DNA of 59,414 nt from a virus. This document shows, in pieces, positions 30,436 through 38,500 of this stretch; position 1 is the stretch's first letter; each line of letters opens with the position of its first letter. The notes under the pieces were generated by a model. That model did not search any database, was not told the origin of the DNA, and saw only the letters and a list, made by a program, of their open reading frames with translations. A program made the translations under genes and the position numbers. The stretch lies in the IMG/VR virus record IMGVR_UViG_3300025009_000114, positions 1 through 59,414 of that record; one strand, written 5' to 3'.

Positions 30436-32316
30436 TCATGGCTTCAACACCCTGTCGGCTCTGATAATTCCAGTCGCGTCAAGGCCAGGATTCCATATTG
30501 CAATCCCCCTATCTCCGAGCCTGGTGTTTGCCGTTGCGGTCAGGGTGGACAGATCGACGGCGGCGTTATTCGTCCACTCAGTAATTCCCTGGAAACTCGG
30601 CCCCAGCGGAGCGGTCACGGTCAGCGCTGGGTATTCGGTGCCTGCGGTTACTATGAGGTCACGGCGGAGTGGGCCAGGATACATGAGCGGTTGCCAGAAT
30701 ACATCCCCGACCATATCTGACCAAATTGTTGCGATTGCATCGGCCACCAGTCTGGCAGCAAATGCGTAGCCAGCATCACTATAATGTAGCCCGTCTACGC
30801 TCGCATATGCGGTAGCCAAGTTATCTGTGCCAGTTGCCACCATTTCCGGGTAAACATCCAGAACGGTTATTCCATTCTCTGACCCATAGGATAATAGCCA
30901 GCTATTATAGGATTCCGTTGCAGATTGCCCAGCCTCAGACCACCATTCTGACGAGCCGAATGGGGAAATCGTGACCAGAACCATATCAATATTTGCCGCT
31001 GTAGCCAGAGCAACAATGGCCTCGATATTTTCGGCCATTGTGCTAACCGGGACACCGGTCAAAATATCATTTATGCCAATTGGCATAAAACAGACATCGG
31101 GATCAATGGCAACCACATCTGCATTAAACCTAGCCAATACCTGAGCGGTAGTGTTGCCGTTTATACCAGCGCCGATACAATACGTATCTGGAAAATATTG
31201 TCTTAAATATGGTATTTGCGCGTTAGTCAAACTGTGCCCAATACCGCAAATCACACCTCCCTGAGCATTAATATTTGATGTGCGAGCAGGCACCCTAGCA
31301 GCAGGCGTTTTGGGTGGTGCGTAGCCATGGCCGGAAGATGTGCCGCTACACAGATGGATGTTTTTAATCAGGCACCCACTCCCGATGCCAGACAGATACG
31401 CAGATCCAGGCCAAATAAAAAATCTAACGGTGGATGTCCCGATAATGAAATCAGTTCGGGTGATCTCGACAACGGTGTCCACTGTTTCAGATAATCCTGT
31501 TATTTCTGGAGCACCCGTGCCATTATGTTTTTCTGCCGTGCCTGGCCCAGAAACAATAGTGATGTCCTGATTTTCATATGATTCTGTCCAGCCGATATTG
31601 ACAGGATTTTCCTGTCCAGGCAGCGCGCGCAATGTGGCTCTGACGGTATAATCTGTGCGCGTGGCGAGATCATCAGGGATTAGTACGAGAGATGATATTC
31701 CGATGGCCCAATGAGCACTGACTAGATGGGTTAATGTCCAAAATCCATCAACCGTTTCAGCCACCCCCACCTCATCTGTAGCTACGGGGCCAGCATCGCA
31801 CAGGTTTTCCCGCATAGAGTAACCTGTATCATTTATGTAGTCGGTCCCGGTGCCGTCCAATCGCTCAGTGATCGTCGTAGTCGTTAGCGCAGTGAGGTGA
31901 TGCTCGTTCCCAGATGCGTCATACTCGATGGTTTTTCCAACGTTGATCCCCGGCCAGTAGGCCCACAGAACCCCGGCGCGATGCACGTAAATGTCCCATC
32001 CGTCAAAATCAGCGCCAAATGTCAGTGTGCCATCAACGGCGCAGGTCGGCACATCCCCTGTCGAGGTGATGGTATCGGTGGTGAGTAGGCCGGTGACGGT
32101 CGCAGATCCAGCCCCGACAAATCCGGAGCCTTTGACCTGCTGCATTGTTGCGTGGGCGTTTGCCGGGATTGATGATCGCAGTACGGTTAATTCGCCGATA
32201 GTGCCAGTCAAATCTGGTATCATATCCTTAAATACTAACCCACCTGACGGCAGTCTCAGCCCCCCACCTGTCAGCACCCTTCGAAATAAATTCCTATAAG
32301 TTTTTCTATTGCTCAT
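30436..32316 (-). CDS. Tail spike/fibre with SGNH hydrolase domain
   Basis: 626 residues. The N-terminus is short and basic. The middle (FDGWDIYVHRAGVL, NEHHLTALTTTTI, carbohydrate-binding-like beta part) precedes an SGNH/GDSL hydrolase: GIGHSLTN (block I), GAGINGNTTAQV (block II), FMPIGINDIL (block III GxND) and DGLHYSDAG (block V DxxH). Such domains deacetylate surface polysaccharides. Base composition is clearly richer in G+C than its neighbours and lacks the dispersed CTATTAG motifs, suggesting recent transfer as a host-recognition module. Confidence 0.8.
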   Translation of the reverse strand: MSNRKTYRNLFRRVLTGGGLRLPSGGLVFKDMIPDLTGTIGELTVLRSSIPANAHATMQQVKGSGFVGAGSATVTGLLTTDTITSTGDVPTCAVDGTLTFGADFDGWDIYVHRAGVLWAYWPGINVGKTIEYDASGNEHHLTALTTTTITERLDGTGTDYINDTGYSMRENLCDAGPVATDEVGVAETVDGFWTLTHLVSAHWAIGISSLVLIPDDLATRTDYTVRATLRALPGQENPVNIGWTESYENQDITIVSGPGTAEKHNGTGAPEITGLSETVDTVVEITRTDFIIGTSTVRFFIWPGSAYLSGIGSGCLIKNIHLCSGTSSGHGYAPPKTPAARVPARTSNINAQGGVICGIGHSLTNAQIPYLRQYFPDTYCIGAGINGNTTAQVLARFNADVVAIDPDVCFMPIGINDILTGVPVSTMAENIEAIVALATAANIDMVLVTISPFGSSEWWSEAGQSATESYNSWLLSYGSENGITVLDVYPEMVATGTDNLATAYASVDGLHYSDAGYAFAARLVADAIATIWSDMVGDVFWQPLMYPGPLRRDLIVTAGTEYPALTVTAPLGPSFQGITEWTNNAAVDLSTLTATANTRLGDRGIAIWNPGLDATGIIRADRVLKP

Positions 32317-32318
32317 AG

Positions 32319-32696
32319 TTAATCAATAAGGTAAAGAATTACTTTTACCTTTGCAGAGTTAGTTGTGTTTCCAGTTACAGTAATAGAACCTCCACCAACT
32401 ACAGCCACATTAGCATCTAACAGTCCCCTGCCAGTACTTGCAGTGATAGGACCAACAGTATGTATAGTTAATCCATACCCATCTTTAGTTAAACATGTAA
32501 GACTATTAGGTGGTGTGGTTCCATCGAACACAACACTAATATCAGATATCATTCCTGCAAAATCAGATGGTAAGCTATACACAGGGAAGAGTGCATCGGA
32601 TGCATCAGCAGTTAGAGATACTTCCCAAGCTTTTGTATAGCTAAGTGTCCTATCTACAGTTCCTGTAATTAGTTTTCCTACAGCAGTTCCTGCCAT
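32319..32696 (-). CDS. Small virion/tail-fibre protein
   Basis: 125 residues of beta-type sequence (GTVDRTLSYTKAWEVSL, GGGSITVTGNTTNSAKVKVILYL), probably an exposed trimeric structural protein. AGGAGAGATAAT precedes the start. Lies between fibres in the minus arm. No named family. Confidence 0.55.
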   Translation of the reverse strand: MAGTAVGKLITGTVDRTLSYTKAWEVSLTADASDALFPVYSLPSDFAGMISDISVVFDGTTPPNSLTCLTKDGYGLTIHTVGPITASTGRGLLDANVAVVGGGSITVTGNTTNSAKVKVILYLID

Positions 32697-32717
32697 TTAT
32701 TATCTCTCCTTATAAGA

Positions 32718-32746
32718 AGCACCCTAATAAATTCTACTAGGGTGCT
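32718..32746 (-). terminator. 9-bp hairpin AGCACCCTA/TAGGGTGCT
   Basis: A perfect stem with an 11-base loop between the genes at 32756 and 32319. There is no clear T-run on the minus strand, so it may act as a partial terminator or processing signal. Confidence 0.4.
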
Positions 32747-32755
32747 ATCATATTT

Positions 32756-32947
32756 TTACAGTTCTTTAGGTTCTTCTATACTAACAGCACCTGTCATCTC
32801 TCTTAACTCTTCAAGCGTAATACCTTTCTCTTCTTGCTCTGCAATCAGCAAGTCTAATAGGGCTATAGCCCCTATAGTTTGATGGTACACAGAGAAAGCA
32901 TTATCTCTTTGAGCTATAAGGTTCTGACGTTCTTTCTTAAGATCCAT
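32756..32947 (-). CDS. Small coiled-coil protein
   Basis: 63 residues, MDLKKERQNLIAQRDNAF ... AIALLDLLIAEQEE, one long helix typical of small fibre-associated or chaperone-like phage proteins. The stop of the preceding fibre gene overlaps its start region. Function inferred only from place and helix. Confidence 0.55.
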   Translation of the reverse strand: MDLKKERQNLIAQRDNAFSVYHQTIGAIALLDLLIAEQEEKGITLEELREMTGAVSIEEPKEL

Positions 32948-33795
32948 TAACTTTCAGTCCTATTAGTAGAGGCATTTGTAACCATAAGATAATAAGGAGT
33001 CCCACCCTCAGTAACTATCTTAATAGAGTGAGTCATAGACTCGGTAGTATGAGCGCAGAACAACCCACCAGCCTCAGCGGCTACATTAGGCACACGCATA
33101 AGGTTATTAGACTTCTTAGTATTCGTGTTAGTGAAACGTAAGAATGCGAAGTTAGTTGGTACAGTTACTGCCGTGTCAAAATCAGTATCAACTTGGATAA
33201 CAGCACAAGTACCCCCAATATTAGTAGATGCAGCAGCTATACCGAAAGTAGCTCGAAGTGCATTAGCGGCACCACTGACAGCAGCGCTAGCACCAGCAGT
33301 GCCGAAAGAAATATGAGCACCATTTACAGTACCACCAGTAGCTACGGATACGTTATTAACAGTAGCCATAGTTCTAAATGCTTCACCAGAACCACCAGCA
33401 CCTGAGAAGTACAATCTCAAGTACTCCCCTCTCATATCTCCGGTAGTGTGGGTAGAGTCTAGGTAATATTCTTTTGCATTATCAGCAGTAGCCCCAAGAG
33501 CATATGCAGATCCAGAAGCACCACAACCAATCAGAAGACCGGAGTGTGCATCTTTAATTGTAATAGCACCTTCCGTAGTTATATTTCTAAGACCTGTGAT
33601 ATCTTTATTAGCATCTACAACAACACCCTTAGACGCTGCTACAGTTCCCGCCGTAACATTATCAAGTACATTCAACTCAGCAGCACTGGCGGTTGTAGTA
33701 GTACCAGCAGTGGCATAAAGCTCAGTGAAGTTATCATTGATCTTCTTACGGTCGCTAGAGTTGATGCTTACAGATTTCAATACTTGTTTCGCCAT
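32947..33795 (-). CDS. Tail fibre-like protein
   Basis: 282 residues from the ATG at 33795 (AAGGGGAATTTTAAA upstream); the frame is open six codons further. The N-terminus MAKQVLKSVSINSSDRKKINDNFTELY matches in style the N-terminus of the protein at 33892, suggesting a common virion-attachment motif. The rest is Thr/Ala/Gly-rich repeats (AAELNVLDNVTAGT, a common fibre repeat) and a beta C-terminus. Confidence 0.7.
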   Translation of the reverse strand: MAKQVLKSVSINSSDRKKINDNFTELYATAGTTTTASAAELNVLDNVTAGTVAASKGVVVDANKDITGLRNITTEGAITIKDAHSGLLIGCGASGSAYALGATADNAKEYYLDSTHTTGDMRGEYLRLYFSGAGGSGEAFRTMATVNNVSVATGGTVNGAHISFGTAGASAAVSGAANALRATFGIAAASTNIGGTCAVIQVDTDFDTAVTVPTNFAFLRFTNTNTKKSNNLMRVPNVAAEAGGLFCAHTTESMTHSIKIVTEGGTPYYLMVTNASTNRTES

Positions 33796-33891
33796 TTTAA
33801 AATTCCCCTTCAATAAGATTTATTCTACTGCTTTTTCATTCGGCTATCAGTCTAATAGCCCCCACCTAATAGAGACAGCCCCTATTAGATA

Positions 33892-34602
33892 TTATTTGAC
33901 TCCTGCCTGTCTGGAGCCTATCGTGTCTATTTGGTAGTGTATGTCAAACTCCTTAACTAATACATCCCCTATCAGCACATTATCTTCCCTGTATAACTGC
34001 ACATCCATTAGCCAAGATAACCCGGTTATACTTGTTCCACTTATACTTGGAAATAATAACTTATTCTGAATAGTTCCTGAAGTATATGTAAATACCGTGT
34101 CTGTTGACGTTATAGTTGTGAAAGAAGGTACAGCACTTCCTAGTGTATACATTCGGTACTTCACCTTGAACACTGGGAGTGTAGATGAGGTCTGAATGAA
34201 ATGTAAGTGAGGGTGCAGATCAGTACCTAGCTTGTAACAGTGTGGTAGTTGAATAATAAAATACACTATCTCTGTTGGATCATTCTGCGGAAACAGAAGA
34301 CCATTATCCGTATAGTCATAATCTGGCTTACCTAGAGCACCAACCCTAGTTCTTTCTACAGGAACTCTGAGATCATCCCAAACAGGTTCTTGTAGAACAG
34401 CAGTCTTATTAGTTCCACAATCTATAGTTAGATCACCTACTGATTCTACTTCCTCAGTAATTATCTTTTGACTTCCAAGGTTTACAGCACTAGTAGCTCC
34501 AGTATAAGGAACTTTATCGGAATACAGATCCTTAAAGTTCTCGTTGATTACTTTACGATCTAAGATATTGATACCAGTGGATTTTAAGAATCTTTGTGTC
34601 AT
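33892..34602 (-). CDS. Fibre-related structural protein
   Basis: 236 residues. MTQRFLKSTGINILDRKVINENFKDLY parallels the start of the fibre at 33795. The central part (PYTGATSAVNLGSQKI) is a common tail-fibre repeat and the C-terminus is a beta domain (LHPHLHFIQ, LSWLMDVQLYRED). Probably a receptor-binding or fibre-tip subunit. Confidence 0.65.
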   Translation of the reverse strand: MTQRFLKSTGINILDRKVINENFKDLYSDKVPYTGATSAVNLGSQKIITEEVESVGDLTIDCGTNKTAVLQEPVWDDLRVPVERTRVGALGKPDYDYTDNGLLFPQNDPTEIVYFIIQLPHCYKLGTDLHPHLHFIQTSSTLPVFKVKYRMYTLGSAVPSFTTITSTDTVFTYTSGTIQNKLLFPSISGTSITGLSWLMDVQLYREDNVLIGDVLVKEFDIHYQIDTIGSRQAGVK

Positions 34603-34910
34603 GCAAACTTACCGAATAGCCACATAACTATTGGAGATATAAACACTAAGAACCCACATATAGTTGTGGCTTTAATTACGAACTTAGAGTTCTCATTTGT
34701 TACCTTATCTTGTGTTGAGTTATAGTCCTTTAGCTCCTTTAGCATCTTAGCTACGTTCTCATTGAACCTTTGAAGTTCTAAGATATTCTCAGAGAGTCTT
34801 GCTAACATCTCTCTTTGATCTTGTTGATGGTCTGTTAGTTTACTTGTAGTATCTCTCAGTTCTTTTATCATTTCTATTGAGTACTCATGTGCTTCACATT
34901 TAGACACCAT
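34599..34910 (-). CDS. XhlA-like membrane protein (holin accessory candidate)
   Basis: 103 residues from the ATG at 34910 (AAGGGGATAACA upstream). A long coiled coil (EMIKELRDTTSKLTDHQQDQ ...) is followed by one C-terminal membrane span (ICGFLVFISPIVMWLFG). This is the XhlA/hemolysin-type layout seen in phage lysis modules. It overlaps the structural gene start by four bases. Confidence 0.6.
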   Translation of the reverse strand: MVSKCEAHEYSIEMIKELRDTTSKLTDHQQDQREMLARLSENILELQRFNENVAKMLKELKDYNSTQDKVTNENSKFVIKATTICGFLVFISPIVMWLFGKFA

Positions 34911-34934
34911 TGTTATCCCCTTAGAGCTAGGCAT

Positions 34935-35049
34935 CTCTATATGCCTCTAGAAAGCTCACAATTGACCTGTATTGAAAATCTACTAGTACCCTAGTAGGGT
35001 AGGATAGGTTGTACTAGAAATTCAAATACAGGCCATCCTAGACACTTTT
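34935..35049. other. Intergenic hairpin region
   Basis: CCTGTATT near 34970 can pair with AATACAGG near 35025, enclosing the small palindrome TACCCTAGTAGGGTA. This gives a long imperfect hairpin between the PLA2-like and XhlA-like genes. No T-run is obvious. Confidence 0.35.
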
Positions 35050-35325
35050 CTATGTGTCTGCCATTTCCCTCGCTCGTTTGTATTTCAGATAGGGCTTCCA
35101 GCCCCCGACAGTAACTCCTAGCCAATACACCAGACCAACTAGTGGGTGTCCTTTCTTCGAGATGCACCAAGCAAGTCTAGCATCTGCTGTCCACTTACCT
35201 TCACCCTCTACGTAGTCGTAGTCATGACGTACACAACAGTCATGCCAGTTACCTTCTGGAGATGAAGAACACTCCCAATCTGTTAACTTCTTGAGTTGAC
35301 TAATTATTTCCTCTTTTGTAGCCAT
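35050..35325 (-). CDS. PLA2-like protein
   Basis: 91 residues. WHDCCVRHDYDYVEG ... ADARLAWCISKKGHP contains the CCxxHD core of phospholipase A2, with further Asp and Cys in the expected order and a C-terminal hydrophobic WLGVTVGGW. If active it would hydrolyse phospholipids, for lysis or genome delivery. It lies between the ejection proteins and the XhlA-like gene. The fold call rests on the motif only. Confidence 0.55.
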   Translation of the reverse strand: MATKEEIISQLKKLTDWECSSSPEGNWHDCCVRHDYDYVEGEGKWTADARLAWCISKKGHPLVGLVYWLGVTVGGWKPYLKYKRAREMADT

Positions 35326-35511
35326 ACAGTATCCTTATAGTATATACTAATAGTATATCTAATAGGCTATTAGATGTCTAATAGCCTATCAGCCTATTAG
35401 GATAAGTTAAATAATTAATATACTATATACTAATAGTATACCTAATAGGCTATCAGCCTAATAGAATATTAATAAATTAATATTTATATTTATCTATTAG
35501 GCTATTAGATC
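35326..35511. repeat. CTATTAG/CTAATAG repeat tract
   Basis: About 186 bases that contain repeated CTATTAG, CTAATAG and TATATACTAATAG palindromes, like those at 180-240, 4850-4930 and 58910-59015. It separates the 1702-residue protein gene from the PLA2-like gene and could hold a promoter or terminator. I see no gene. Confidence 0.6.
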
Positions 35512-38500
35512 CTATTTGTTCTCTCTCCTCTTAGCCTGTAAGAGACTCTTTGTTGTTATAGGTTCCTTCTTGTTTCTCCTAGCCCACTGATTGTATTCTC
35601 TTATCTCTTTAGAGTACTTAGAGATACTATCACCACTCTTAAAGCCATCTACTATTCTTTTCTTTAACTTCCTATTATCACTCTCTTCAGGTTTATCAGC
35701 GAACCAATTGTATGGTAACTTACCCCAAGGAAGATTCTGGACTGTCTTCCAATCAGGATCTCCTTTGAAGGTATTGTAGATATCTGACAGTGGATCATCT
35801 ACCAGTCCTGTAGGTGGTATTAAGATATCCTTAATCATAGTCTCAAAGAAACCTTTTTGAAATCCTTGATCTAAGGTGTACCTACTCATGAAAGCTATCT
35901 TAAGGAGGTTGTTATGTACATTATCAGAGAAGCTATTAGCACTCTTACCAAGCAAGAAGTCTTTTAACTCATCAGCACTAGCACCTGCTATTACCATCAT
36001 AGTTATTAACTTACCTGTTTGAATAGCTGCTGTTCTTCTTTCACCATTATCCTTAGCTGACTTCCACTTATAGACAGATTCTCTGTAGATATTATTAAGA
36101 GCTTTGATATTGTAACTCTTAAGTGCATACCATATCCTACCATTACCACCAGTAAGATACTTAGTTGGCATCTCCATTAGGCTAATAGGCTGCCAGTCTG
36201 ATAGTTCATTAAAGACAAAGAATCTAGATAACTCAGAGTTCTTACCTTCCTGAATATCCTTATAGGTTCTTTCAGTATCCTCTCCAAGTATGTACTCATA
36301 TTCCTTCTTGAAGTCTTTCAGCTTAAGTTCTTTAGCCCTCATAAGAGAAGCATTGATAGAGATGTTCTTAGCAAAAAGATCCATGTACTTTAAGCCTGAT
36401 AGGGTGAGAATATTATCTAACCACTTAGCTGTACCCTCTGTTTGAAACTCCTTCATAGAGTGCTCTAAGTCTAGATCTTCTGCTCTTATAATCCTATCAC
36501 CAAACATAGCCCTAATAGTGTTCTTAGGGCCACTTCTAAATACTGTGAATGCAAAGTCACCTATTTGCGTAATAGCACTAGTAGGACTACCAAGAGATGA
36601 CATAAGAGATATATTTCTAAGTGTAGCCCAAGCACCGTTCATTCCTTTCTGAGTTAGTCTGGCTCTAATTACATTCAAAGCTAGACGAGCATCTTTAGGA
36701 TTCATATTGGGTGCTTCTTTAACTAAGATAGCATCTAGTTTATCGAATGATTTCTCTTTATCTTTCAAGAAGGATTCGATAGATTCTATCTCAGATATTG
36801 CTAACTTCTTTGCATCATCTTTCAACTCTTTATTCTCTAACTTCTTGTACAAAGAATCTCTTTTCTTAACTAACTTATTCCTATTGGGGTTATCGGAGAA
36901 CATCCTATGAGCAGCTATAAGTTCATTGTTCTCATAGATATGATTCAATAGGGCTTCTGGTGTATCTTCATAGAAGTTCTTCCACTCTGAGGATACTACA
37001 AGGATCTTTCTCTTCTTACCTGAAGTCTCCTTAAGAAATGCAATAGCAGGAAACCTACCAGTATTGATAAGAGATTTTACTAAGTGTTCTTTATCTTCCT
37101 GAGATGCTTTATCTTCAAGCTCATCTAACTCTGCTTGGATCATATTGTACTCAGGATCTTCTTTCATCTTCTTAATAAGACCATCTAGATCCTTTACCCT
37201 ACGAGGGAAATAACCTTCTATTGCACCGTAGTCATTCAGACCTAATTGCTCTTTAGCCTGGAAGATATCTTTCAATAAAGACTCTACTTGGCTGTAAGAT
37301 CCTTCCATCTTGTACTTCTTTAAGATCTCATTTCTCTTAGTGATATACTCTGGTTCTGTGTTACTCAGAGTGAGCCACAAGAGGTTTCTGTCATCTAAGG
37401 ATAGCTTCTTATACTTATCCATGAAGTCTTGTATCTTAGCTCTAGCAGCTACGTTAGACTCTGCTATCTGCATCTCAAAGGTTCTCATGGGCTTGAGCAG
37501 TTTAGGGTCTATTCTCCTAAGAACTTCAGATGCAGACTTGACAGTGTCTCTAACTACATCCTTAACCATAGACATGACCTTACCACTAGTAGTCTCTGTC
37601 TTTCTCATCTCTTTGGCTCTGTCTTCCCAAGATTTAGTTGACTTTCTTTGCTGCTTTAGTTTAGTAGAGGTTGTAAGGGATGGGCTAACAGTACTATCAG
37701 TACTTACAGCACCTTCTTGCATCATAAGCTCTGTACTTAACCTAAGAGACTCATCAAGAGCAGTGTAAGAATCATTAGATAAACCAAGCACTTCTCGCAC
37801 TAAGTTAACAAACTTATCCCATACAGTTCTGATAGAACCTTTAGGCTTCTCTAGTCTCACACCAGTCAGTGCTTTCTGAAACTCATAGCTGCTGAAAGTC
37901 TGTGCTAAGAACTCCTTTTCATTCAGTAAGCCATAGTAAACTTCTGTTGAAAACCTAGTGAACTCCTTATCGAATTGCTCTCTACTCTGATTGATCCTAA
38001 TGGGGTCAAACTTGTACTTACTTTCAAGCAAAGAGAGTTCTTCAAGGGTTAGTACATCTTTTCTAACAGTATCTAATAGGTCTGTTACCTGCTTCTTGAT
38101 TGCAGGATTAGCTTCCATCTCTTCTACTGTCAGACCATGGGCTACTTCATGGATGATAGTTTCTTCTAGGCCCTTTGAGTCTTTTCGTGTAGAAAAGTAT
38201 TCTTTATCTAAGTATATCTTACCCTTAGAGTAATATGCCTTTAAGGATCCAGTAGGTGATGTCTTAATATTCCCTTTACTTTCAGATACATCCACTGCCT
38301 TTATATTAGGAAGTTTCTTCTTAGCAACTGAAAGGATATGGTCTATTAAGTTCTTAATATTACTATGAGCTTTAGCACCACCGAGATGCTTATCAGCAAA
38401 CTCAGATACTCGGAGGAGCTTATCTGCACTGTCAGCTCTCTTAAGGAACTCACGCTTATAGGCTACTGTTTGCTCTGGTGATACGGTGCTGTCAGGGTTG

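Noticed and set aside
37310-37768. Long plus-strand frame inside the 1702-residue gene region
   Set aside because: Antisense to a clearly coding gene with continuous protein-like sequence; no ribosome site.
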